NCBI GenBank assembly: GCA_028291485.1
Contig: JAQGHZ010000126.1
Span: forward strand, 1-5,460
Direction: 5' to 3'
Length of the DNA stretch: 5,460 nucleotides
From: Rubritepida sp.
Lineage (GTDB): Bacteria; Pseudomonadota; Alphaproteobacteria; Acetobacterales; Acetobacteraceae
Position 1 is the stretch's first letter; each line of letters opens with the position of its first letter. The position numbers were made by a program, and so were the translations under genes. Shown piece after piece: positions 1 to 4,965 of this stretch. The notes beneath the pieces were generated by a model that had not been told where the DNA came from, did no database searches, and saw only the letters and a program-made list of their open reading frames with translations.

Positions 1-1
1 C

Positions 2-643
2 CTCAGCGAGGTCGGCTGGCGCGAGTTCTGCCGGCATCTTCTGTTCGATGTGCCCGACCTCGCCGAACGCAATCTGCAGTCCTCGTTCGATGCCTTTCCG
101 TGGAGGACCGACCGCAAGGCGTTGCGCGCCTGGCAGCGCGGCCAAACCGGCTATCCCATCGTCGATGCCGGCATGCGGCAGCTCTGGCGCATGGGCTGGA
201 TGCACAACCGCGTCCGCATGGTCGCCGCCTCCTTCCTGGTGAAGCACCTGCTGCAGCCCTGGCAGGACGGCGAGGTGTGGTTCTGGGACACGCTGGTCGA
301 CGGCGACCTCGCCAGCAACGCGGCAAACTGGCAGTGGGTGGCGGGCTCGGGCGCCGATGCCGCGCCCTATTTCCGCATCTTCAACCCCACGCTGCAGGGC
401 CAGAAGTTCGACGCGGACGGCGCCTATGTGCGCCGCTGGGTGCCCGAGCTCGCGAAGCTGCGCGCAAAGCATATCCACAAACCCTGGGAGGCGCCGGACG
501 AGGTTCTGGCCCGGGCCGGCGTGACCCTCGGCCGCGACTACCCGCGCCCCATCATCGGCCATGCCGAGGGCCGTGCCCGCGCGCTGGCCGCCCATGCCGC
601 GCTCCGTCCAAAGGGCGTCACCCGGGAGGAGCACGCCGCGTGA
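2..643 (+). CDS. phrB: Deoxyribodipyrimidine photolyase, class I (C-terminal part, 5' end outside window)
   Basis: Light-driven repair enzyme that splits cyclobutane pyrimidine dimers with reduced FAD; cytoplasmic and DNA-bound. Only the C-terminal 213 residues, the helical FAD- and DNA-binding domain, are present; the N-terminal antenna domain lies upstream of the window. The conserved blocks appear in family order: GWREFCRHL, WQRGQTGYPIVDAGMRQLW, GWMHNRVRM, SFLVKHLL, NWQWVAGSGADAAPYFRIFN and YVRRWVPEL. By alignment from memory with E. coli PhrB, all three electron-transfer tryptophans are kept: W306 (codon 101-103), W359 (260-262) and W382 (329-331). The flavin-proximal Asn378 is kept too (317-319), so the enzyme should be active. 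The open frame continues to the window's left edge. The TGA stop overlaps the GTG start of the phosphoesterase gene. Class I is clear; a (6-4) or cryptochrome variant is less likely because the Asn378 and GSGADAAPYFRIFN signature is CPD-type. Confidence 0.95.
   Translation, partial: LSEVGWREFCRHLLFDVPDLAERNLQSSFDAFPWRTDRKALRAWQRGQTGYPIVDAGMRQLWRMGWMHNRVRMVAASFLVKHLLQPWQDGEVWFWDTLVDGDLASNAANWQWVAGSGADAAPYFRIFNPTLQGQKFDADGAYVRRWVPELAKLRAKHIHKPWEAPDEVLARAGVTLGRDYPRPIIGHAEGRARALAAHAALRPKGVTREEHAA
624..630 (+). promoter_or_regulatory. Ribosome binding site deciding the GTG start of the phosphoesterase
   Basis: GGGAGGA lies inside the last codons of the photolyase gene, nine bases before GTG at 640. 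It is the only strong Shine-Dalgarno match near the first residues of the phosphoesterase fold. It therefore fixes the start at 640 rather than at any upstream ATG in the same open frame. Confidence 0.75.
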
Positions 644-1371
644 TCCCGACCGCTGCCGAGCTCCGGCACCGCGGCTTCCGCGGCCTGCGCGTCGTGGGGG
701 ACGTGCATGGCGAGTCCGGTGCGCTCGAGGCCGCCATCATCGGTGCCTGCAATGCCGACCTCTTCTTGCTCCAGCTCGGCGACCTCACCGACTACGGGCC
801 CGACTCGCCCGGCGTGCTGCGCGACATCTTCGCGCTGCTGGATGCGCAGTCCGGGATATTCCTGCTCGGCAACCACGACCACAAGCTGCGCCGCGCCCTC
901 GTCGGCAATCGCGTGCGCAGCCCCATCGAGGCGACGCCGCGCACGCTGGAGCAGCTCGACGCCGCGCCCGACGGCGGGGAGCTGACCGAGCGCGCCGTCA
1001 CGGAGATCGGCCGCGCGCCGGCCTGGTGGCGGCTCGGCTCCTGGGTCTTCGTCCATGCCGCCTTCCATCCCGGCATGATGTTCGAGGCGGCCCCGCGGGA
1101 GGCCGGCACGCGGCGGCCGGACAACCTGGTCTCGCGCGCGCTCTTCGGCCAGGTGACGGGCCGTACCCAGGGCGACGGCTATCCCGAGCGCCTGCTGCAC
1201 TGGGTGGATTCCATCCCGGCCGGCGTCACCGTCTATTGCGGCCACGATCAGCGCTCGACGGACGGGCGCCCCTGGACGACGCGCGGCCGCGCGGGCGGCG
1301 AGGCCGTCTTCATGGATACGGGCTCCGGCAAGGGCGGGCACCTCTCCTGGCTCGACCTGCCGCTGCCGTGA
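640..1371 (+). CDS. Metallophosphoesterase of the calcineurin/PPP type
   Basis: Two-metal phosphoesterase of 243 residues, cytoplasmic (no signal peptide or membrane segment). The metal-binding motifs appear in canonical order: GDVHG (20-24), GDLTD (47-51), GNHDHK (77-82), FVHAAFHPG with His139, and CGHDQ with His202. A closing DTGSGKGGHLS segment (226-235) is typical of bacterial PPP phosphatases. The stretch RALFGQVTG (166-174) through GHD resembles the phosphatase domain of bacterial polynucleotide kinase-phosphatases, as well as ApaH/PrpE-like enzymes. There is no kinase or ligase domain, so it is a stand-alone phosphatase. The GTG start overlaps the photolyase stop by four bases and has a good ribosome binding site, so the two genes are very probably translated together. 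Coding ends with tandem stops (TGATGA). The fold is certain; the substrate (protein, Np4N, 2',3'-cyclic phosphate or DNA/RNA ends) cannot be read from the sequence. Confidence 0.9.
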   Translation: MIPTAAELRHRGFRGLRVVGDVHGESGALEAAIIGACNADLFLLQLGDLTDYGPDSPGVLRDIFALLDAQSGIFLLGNHDHKLRRALVGNRVRSPIEATPRTLEQLDAAPDGGELTERAVTEIGRAPAWWRLGSWVFVHAAFHPGMMFEAAPREAGTRRPDNLVSRALFGQVTGRTQGDGYPERLLHWVDSIPAGVTVYCGHDQRSTDGRPWTTRGRAGGEAVFMDTGSGKGGHLSWLDLPLP

Positions 1372-1387
1372 TGAAAGGTGCTCCTTA

Positions 1388-1434
1388 GAGCGCGATCCGC
1401 AGAGGCGGAGTCACCGAAGCGGTGAATCGATCTC
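1388..1434. repeat. Palindromic intergenic repeat: two hairpins in an outer stem, between convergent genes
   Basis: Two perfect hairpins sit side by side: CCGC-AGAG-GCGG (1397-1408) and TCACCG-AAG-CGGTGA (1411-1425). They are enclosed by imperfect outer arms, GAGCGCGAT (1388-1396) and ATCGATCTC (1426-1434), which pair at seven of nine positions. Folded, this gives a three-way junction on either strand. From memory, the pattern of GCGGA and TCACCG/CGGTGA blocks flanked by GAGCGCGAT matches a short palindromic repeat common between genes in Acetobacteraceae and other alphaproteobacteria. I see only one copy here. Its place between two convergent 3' ends suits a role in bidirectional termination or mRNA 3'-end protection, but no U-tract follows either arm. 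Confidence 0.7.
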
Positions 1435-1495
1435 CAGGAGGGAGCGCCAGGACGCCCGCGCCGCCTCCACAGCCTCCGGAACGCAGCTCTGCGGC

Positions 1496-2293
1496 TCAGC
1501 GCGTCTTCCAGAGCTCCGGATTGGCCAGCAACTCCGCGCATTTCGTGGTGATGGCGTCGAGCAGCCTCGCCCCCTTCTCCGCGCTCGCCACGCGCGCGTC
1601 GCCGACCACGCCGCTCTTCGTGATCTCGCGGAAGGAGCGCCGCATGAGCAGGCCCGGCGGCTGCCCCGGCACGCGCGACGAGGTCGGCCCATGCGCCTTG
1701 GACAGCAGCTCCGGCCGCACGCTGGCGGGGGCGAGATGCATCATCATCGAGGTCTCGGCCTCGCAGGCGTGCATGAGGGTCTGCTGCCGCTCCAGCAGCG
1801 GTGCGATCACCTCGGGCACCATGTGCCAGTAGGTCGCGCCGCCGACGCGGATGCCGAACTCCACCGCGAGGTCGGTCGCCGCCGTGCCGATCGCCTCGGA
1901 ATTGCCGCCATGGCCGTTCATCAGGAAGACGCGCCTGAAGCCATGCCGCGACGCCGATCCCACGACGCCACGCAGCACCGCCTGGAAGGTCGCCTGGTCC
2001 AGCGTCACGGTGCCGCCGAAGGCCATGTGGTGCTCGGCGAGGCCGGCCCAGCAGACCGGCGTCACGATCACACGATGCCCGGCCTCGACCATGCGCCGCG
2101 CCGTCTCCAGCGCGACGGTGCCGCCGAGCACCGTGTCCACGCCGGTCGCGAGGTGCGGGCCGTGCTGCTCCATCGAGGCCACCGGCACGATCACCAGCGC
2201 ATCGGCCGCCGCCTCGGCCTGGACCTCGGCGGCGGTGAGCTTCATCCATTCTAGGCTGGGCGCGGGCGCCGCGGCCTTGTGCTTGCTCGCCAT
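1496..2293 (-). CDS. Creatininase family amidohydrolase
   Basis: Metal-dependent hydrolase of 265 residues, near the usual family length, with no signal peptide and so cytoplasmic. The family includes creatininase and the F420/riboflavin-pathway deformylase ArfB. Its landmarks are present: PVASMEQHGPHL with Glu42 and His44, the GVDT block with Asp53, GLAEHHMAFGGTVTL (84-98), MNGHGGN with His128, and HACEAETS with Glu178. These residues match the expected metal ligands. The usual HAGExETS reads HACE here (Cys177 for Gly), a mild oddity. The ATG at 2293 has only a weak ribosome binding site and lies one base after the old stop of the upstream Bug remnant (TGAGATG), so translation was probably coupled to that gene. 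A shorter start at Met17 is possible. True creatininase is not supported, because its GHYEN motif is replaced by GHGGN. The substrate is unknown; the Bug neighbours suggest a small imported amide or lactam. Confidence 0.9.
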   Translation of the reverse strand: MASKHKAAAPAPSLEWMKLTAAEVQAEAAADALVIVPVASMEQHGPHLATGVDTVLGGTVALETARRMVEAGHRVIVTPVCWAGLAEHHMAFGGTVTLDQATFQAVLRGVVGSASRHGFRRVFLMNGHGGNSEAIGTAATDLAVEFGIRVGGATYWHMVPEVIAPLLERQQTLMHACEAETSMMMHLAPASVRPELLSKAHGPTSSRVPGQPPGLLMRRSFREITKSGVVGDARVASAEKGARLLDAITTKCAELLANPELWKTR

Positions 2294-2294
2294 C

Positions 2295-2473
2295 TCAGTT
2301 CACCCGCACGCCGGAGATATCAACGAGGCGCTGTCGCGCCGGCCCCTCCTCCTCGAGGAACTTCGCGAAATCGGCCGGCGGACCGGCTTGCTCGGCTGCC
2401 ACTCCTGCCCGGTGGCCCGGAAGGCCGCCAACGCGCCGTCGCCGGCCAAGATGTTCCGTCGTGTGATCACCAC
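2295..2473 (-). pseudogene. Decayed Bug/TctC-type solute receptor gene with large internal deletion
   Basis: About 180 bases are left of what should be a gene of roughly 1 kb. From GTG at 2473, eight bases after a GGAGG box (2482-2486), the frame reads ITRRNILAGDGALAAF and then EWQPSKPVR. That is the signal peptide and first strand of a Bug receptor; the intact neighbour has GWQPSRPVR at the same place. Immediately afterwards, in another frame, comes PPADFAKFLEEEG to a TGA at 2295-2297. This matches Bug C-termini, where the neighbour has SPAAFGAFWRSQ. Roughly 265 residues are missing between the two pieces, and the joint lies near 2372-2385. The N-terminal frame now ends at 2300-2302 after 57 codons with an arginine-rich tail. 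The signal peptide also carries charged residues (Asp12, Arg19) in its hydrophobic core, a sign of further decay. Both pieces keep high third-position GC. The old stop sits one base before the creatininase ATG, so this was once an operon with it. Confidence 0.75.
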
Positions 2474-2481
2474 TGCACTCG

Positions 2482-2505
2482 CCTCCGCGCTTCGCGGCGC
2501 GGAGG
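2482..2505 (-). promoter_or_regulatory. Nine-base-pair hairpin covering the remnant's ribosome binding site
   Basis: Perfect arms CCTCCGCGC and GCGCGGAGG flank a six-base loop. On the minus-strand transcript the 3' arm contains the GGAGG box that serves the GTG start at 2473. The folded RNA would therefore hide the ribosome binding site. No U-tract follows, so it is a poor intrinsic terminator for the upstream Bug gene. The pairing is directly visible; a regulatory role is inferred. Confidence 0.4.
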
Positions 2506-2532
2506 ATCATCCAGCGGACACGGCAAGGTCAA
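2506..2532 (-). promoter_or_regulatory. Possible promoter for the remnant and creatininase gene
   Basis: On the minus strand TTGACC (2527-2532) matches five of six bases of a -35 box. It is followed after 15 bases by GATGAT (2506-2511), which matches four of six bases of a -10 box. The spacing is short of the ideal 17. It lies in the only gap between the intact Bug gene and the remnant. This is weak support only; read-through from upstream is equally possible. Confidence 0.2.
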
Positions 2533-2556
2533 TGGTGGGCCATATCATTCCACCAT
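2532..2556. repeat. Seven-base inverted repeat after the intact Bug gene
   Basis: ATGGTGG (2532-2538) and CCACCAT (2550-2556) form a perfect inverted repeat with an 11-base spacer. It begins about 14 bases downstream of the intact Bug gene's stop codon on the minus strand. It could be a weak hairpin at the mRNA 3' end or a protein-binding site. No U-tract follows it. Confidence 0.3.
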
Positions 2557-2569
2557 GGGGCGACGCGCC

Positions 2570-3568
2570 CTATTCCGCCGTGGCGCCCGAAGCCTCGACC
2601 AGCTCCTGCCAGACCGAGATCTGCGAACGCCAGAAGGCGCCGAAGGCGGCCGGGCTCTCGTCCACCAGCGGGAAGACGGTGAGGCCGAGCAGGCGCTGCT
2701 TCACCTCCTCCTGCGCGAGAACCCGCTGGAGGGCGGCATGCATGCCGGCGATGGCCGGCTCTGGCGTGCCGGTCGCGCAGACGACGGACCACCAGTTCAG
2801 CGCGTCGATGCCCTTGCCGGGCAGCAGATCATCCATGCCGGGGACGTTTGCCAGCTCGGGCACGTAGTCGATGCGCTTGGCGGAGCCCGCGGCGAGCGCG
2901 CGGAAGCGGCCCTCGCGCACATGCGGCAGCAGCGCCGGAATCACGTCGAACATCATGTCGATATTGCCGGCGAGCAGGTCCTGGATGGCGGGGCCGCCGC
3001 CGCGATAGGGCACATGGGTCATGTCGGTGCCGGTCTCCCGCTTCACCTTCTCGAAGTAGAGATGGCTGATGGCGCCGGTGCCGCTGCTGCCCATGGTCAC
3101 GTGGCCGGGGTTGCGCTTGGCGAACTCGATCTGCTCTTGGAAGGTGCGCCAGGGGCGCTGGGCGTTCACCACCCAGAGCAGCGTGCCGACGCCCACGCGC
3201 GTCACCGGCGCGAAGTCGCGCAGCGGCACGAAGGGCATGCGGTTGCCGTAGAGGAAGGTGTTGGCCGTCAGGACGTTCGCCGAGGTGAAGAGCCAGGTCA
3301 GCCCGTCCTTCTCCATCTGCAGCACGGCCTGCGCGCCGATATTGCCGCCGGCGCCGGGCCGGTTCTCGATGATCACGGGCTGGCCGATCACCGCCGAGAG
3401 CCGCTCGCCGATCATGCGGGCGACGATGTCGTTGGCGCCGCCGGGCGCGATCGGCACGATCATCCGGACAGGGCGCGAGGGCTGCCAGCCCTGGGCATAG
3501 GCGGGCGCCGCCAGCAGGGGCGCGGCGAGGCCGCCGAGAAGCAGGCTCCGTCGGGGGGTCAAGATCAT
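2570..3568 (-). CDS. Bug/TctC-family tripartite tricarboxylate transporter solute-binding protein
   Basis: Periplasmic receptor of 332 residues, typical for the family, that binds a small, usually carboxylated, solute. The N-terminus is a twin-arginine-like signal peptide: PRRSLLLGG, then a hydrophobic stretch, then APAYA with likely cleavage after Ala25. The mature protein starts QGWQPSRPVRMIVP, a near-universal Bug opening. Family blocks follow: PGGANDIVARMIG (42-54), NRPGAGGNIGAQAV (69-82), GSSGTGAISHL (160-170) and VPYRGGGPAIQDLLAGNID (186-204). AGGAG (3577-3581 on the plus strand) stands eight bases before the ATG. Membrane partners TctA and TctB are absent from the window, which is common for Bug receptors. 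A second, decayed Bug gene and a creatininase-family gene follow on the same strand and suggest a shared uptake and degradation function. The ligand cannot be predicted. The stop is TAG. Confidence 0.95.
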   Translation of the reverse strand: MILTPRRSLLLGGLAAPLLAAPAYAQGWQPSRPVRMIVPIAPGGANDIVARMIGERLSAVIGQPVIIENRPGAGGNIGAQAVLQMEKDGLTWLFTSANVLTANTFLYGNRMPFVPLRDFAPVTRVGVGTLLWVVNAQRPWRTFQEQIEFAKRNPGHVTMGSSGTGAISHLYFEKVKRETGTDMTHVPYRGGGPAIQDLLAGNIDMMFDVIPALLPHVREGRFRALAAGSAKRIDYVPELANVPGMDDLLPGKGIDALNWWSVVCATGTPEPAIAGMHAALQRVLAQEEVKQRLLGLTVFPLVDESPAAFGAFWRSQISVWQELVEASGATAE

Positions 3569-3677
3569 CTGAAAGGCTCCTGGGTCTTCAGGTTCTGGGT
3601 CGGGGATGACGGCAATGACATGAAATCGCCCGCGCGGGCACCCGGCCCGGAGCGCACGGCGCCCCGCGCCGCGGGCA

Positions 3678-4328
3678 TCACGCGCGCTCGTAGATCACGG
3701 TGCTCCCGTCGTCGCCGAGCACCTGGTAGGCGGTCCAGCGGCCGTCCGCGGCGAAGTCCAGCACCGCATCCACCTCCCCCGCGCAGCGCCAGCGCGTGCC
3801 GCCGCCGGCGATCGGCTCGCGCGTCCAGCGCAGGTCCATGAGCTGGCCGGTCGTGGTGCCGAAGATGGGCGCGGCGCCGCCGAAGCGCTGCGGCTCCCAC
3901 CAGGAGAGCGGCACCGCATCCGCCCGCAGCGTCCGCTCGCCCTCAGTGCCGTGGATGGCCACGCCGCGGGGCGTCGCCTCGGCCTGCACCTCGACGATAC
4001 GGCCGTTGCGGTTCTGCCGCGAGGTGACGGAGAGGAAACGCCCGCCGCGCGTGACCTCCGTATAACGATGCTCGAAGCGATAGACGACGACGCCCAGCAC
4101 CCGCGGCGTCACCACCACCTCGGAGAGCGCGAGCAGGTCCTCGCCGCGGCGCGAGAAGCTGACGTCGTGGCTGCCGATGTGGGCGCCGTTGCGCATGACG
4201 CGCCAATGGTAGTCGCCCTGTTGGGGAGCCGGTTGAGCGGCGGACTGGGCGAGCGCGGGGGTCGTGACCAGCGCGGGGGCCAGCAGCGGGAGGCGGCGGC
4301 GGGGGATGGCCGGAAGCAAGGTCGTCAT
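3678..4328 (-). CDS. Exported DUF6134-like protein of unknown function
   Basis: Protein of 216 residues with a Sec-type signal peptide: arginines at 10-12, a hydrophobic stretch, then TTPALA with likely cleavage after Ala27. It is therefore expected in the periplasm. The mature part is rich in beta-strands and follows a pattern I recall for DUF6134 (related to DUF3108). This includes YHWRVMRNGAHIGSHDVSF (40-58), a pair of strands ending VVYRFEHRYTEV (81-92), then RGGRFLSVTSRQNRNGR, and a C-terminal segment ending VLGDDGSTVIYERA. No catalytic motif is evident. The ATG at 4328 has only a poor ribosome binding site (AGGGCGG, very close). It is transcribed divergently from the sixA-like gene and lies 109 bases upstream of the Bug gene on the same strand; the gap suggests they may be separate units. 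The family call is from memory and moderately sure; export is well supported. Confidence 0.75.
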   Translation of the reverse strand: MTTLLPAIPRRRLPLLAPALVTTPALAQSAAQPAPQQGDYHWRVMRNGAHIGSHDVSFSRRGEDLLALSEVVVTPRVLGVVVYRFEHRYTEVTRGGRFLSVTSRQNRNGRIVEVQAEATPRGVAIHGTEGERTLRADAVPLSWWEPQRFGGAAPIFGTTTGQLMDLRWTREPIAGGGTRWRCAGEVDAVLDFAADGRWTAYQVLGDDGSTVIYERA

Positions 4329-4369
4329 GCCGCCCTAGATCGGCCCGCCGGCCGCTTCCCGCAACCGTT

Positions 4370-4385
4370 GCTCCGCCGGCGGAGC
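4370..4385. repeat. Perfect 16-bp palindrome in the divergent intergenic region
   Basis: GCTCCGCCGGCGGAGC reads the same on both strands. It lies near the middle of the 103-base gap between the divergently transcribed DUF6134-like and sixA-like genes. It could be an operator for a dimeric regulator or a cruciform/hairpin in the leader. With GC content this high, such palindromes also arise by chance now and then, and only one copy is visible. Confidence 0.3.
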
Positions 4386-4421
4386 CGGGGACAGGACAGA
4401 AGCTCCGGGCCGTGGCATGAT

Positions 4422-4425
4422 GGAG
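4422..4425 (+). promoter_or_regulatory. Ribosome binding site deciding the sixA-like start
   Basis: GGAG lies six bases before the ATG at 4432. Two upstream in-frame ATGs (4417 and 4420) would add five residues, and the second one overlaps this box. The family normally begins directly with a residue or two before the LLLLRHAK strand, which favours 4432. Confidence 0.55.
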
Positions 4426-4431
4426 TCCGCC

Positions 4432-4965
4432 ATGCGCCAGCTCCTGTTGCTTCGCCACGCCAAGTCCTCCTGGGACGATGCGAGCCTCTCCGACCACTCC
4501 CGACCGCTGAATGCGCGGGGCCGCATGGCGGCTGCCGCCATGGCCGAGCAGATGCGCGAGCTCGGCCTCGTGCCGGACGTCGTGCTCGTCTCCTCCTCGC
4601 GCCGCACGCTCCAGACGCTGGAGGCGCTGCAGCCGATCGAGGGCGGGCCGCTCGTCGAGGTGATGGACGACCTCTACCTCGCCCCCTGGCCGCGCCTGCT
4701 GGAGACGCTGAAACGCGTGCCGGGGACCGCGCGCTCCGTGCTGCTGCTTGGCCACAATCCCGGCATGCACGGGCTCGGCCTGGCGCTGATGGGCCCGGCG
4801 GGCGCCGCGGTGGGCGGCCCCCATGCGCGCCGCCTCGCCGAGGGCTACCCGACCGGCGCGCTGGCCGAATTCACCGTCGCCGGACCGTGGAGCCAGCTCG
4901 CCGAAGGCGGCGGACGGCTTGTGCGCTTCCTCGCCCCCCGCGACCTGCCGGAGATCGCCGCCTGA
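4432..4965 (+). CDS. SixA-like histidine phosphatase (phosphoglycerate-mutase superfamily, branch 2-type short form)
   Basis: Cytoplasmic phosphatase of 177 residues that uses a phosphohistidine intermediate. The catalytic RHA motif (Arg8-His9-Ala10) follows the opening strand MRQLLLLRHAKSSWDD. SHSRPLN-like spacing is seen as SDHSRPLNARG (20-30), then VSSSRRTLQT (53-62) with the second arginine. The second catalytic histidine is His108 in LLGHNPG (105-111). The length and the LRHAKS...GHNPG layout are those of SixA-type proteins, which dephosphorylate phosphohistidine on signalling or phosphotransfer proteins in E. coli. Many alphaproteobacterial homologues have no assigned substrate, so I do not give the symbol sixA. 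The insert GAAVGGPHARRLAEGYPTGA (124-143) precedes the conserved strand ALAEFTV. The TGA stop overlaps the proposed CTG start of the next gene, indicating tight translational coupling. Confidence 0.92.
   Translation: MRQLLLLRHAKSSWDDASLSDHSRPLNARGRMAAAAMAEQMRELGLVPDVVLVSSSRRTLQTLEALQPIEGGPLVEVMDDLYLAPWPRLLETLKRVPGTARSVLLLGHNPGMHGLGLALMGPAGAAVGGPHARRLAEGYPTGALAEFTVAGPWSQLAEGGGRLVRFLAPRDLPEIAA
4950..4953 (+). promoter_or_regulatory. Ribosome binding site for the proposed CTG start at 4962
   Basis: GGAG lies in the last codons of the sixA-like gene, eight bases before CTG at 4962, the ideal distance. No ATG, GTG or TTG start with good spacing exists near the beginning of the downstream open frame. 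The next in-frame GTG (5049) has its purine box only three bases away. Confidence 0.45.

Noticed and set aside
100..639. N-terminal extension of the phosphoesterase frame back to an ATG at 100
   Set aside because: This stretch is the photolyase gene read in another frame. It is arginine- and alanine-rich without fold, while the phosphoesterase motifs and a good ribosome binding site point to GTG 640.
538..1341. Long minus-strand open frame opposite the phosphoesterase
   Set aside because: Translation is low-complexity and shows no family motifs. The plus strand carries all the metallophosphoesterase motifs in order.
1482..1493. CGCAG/CTGCG inverted repeat just after the creatininase-gene stop
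   Set aside because: Arms are short, the loop is effectively four bases, and no U-tract follows on the minus strand.
3628..3639. Perfect 12-bp palindrome GCCCGCGCGGGC upstream of the Bug gene
   Set aside because: All G/C and short; several such matches are expected by chance at this base composition, and nothing nearby supports a role.
3663..3675. GC hairpin just after the stop of the DUF6134-like gene
   Set aside because: A five-base-pair stem with a three-base loop and no U-tract; not enough to call a terminator.
2279..3841. 520-codon plus-strand open frame across the Bug gene
   Set aside because: It is rich in His, Gly, Ala and Arg as expected for the complement of a GC-rich gene. The minus strand encodes a complete, motif-rich Bug receptor there.
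4417..4431. Upstream ATG starts for the sixA-like gene
   Set aside because: They add five residues not expected before the first strand, and the second ATG overlaps the ribosome binding site that fits ATG 4432.
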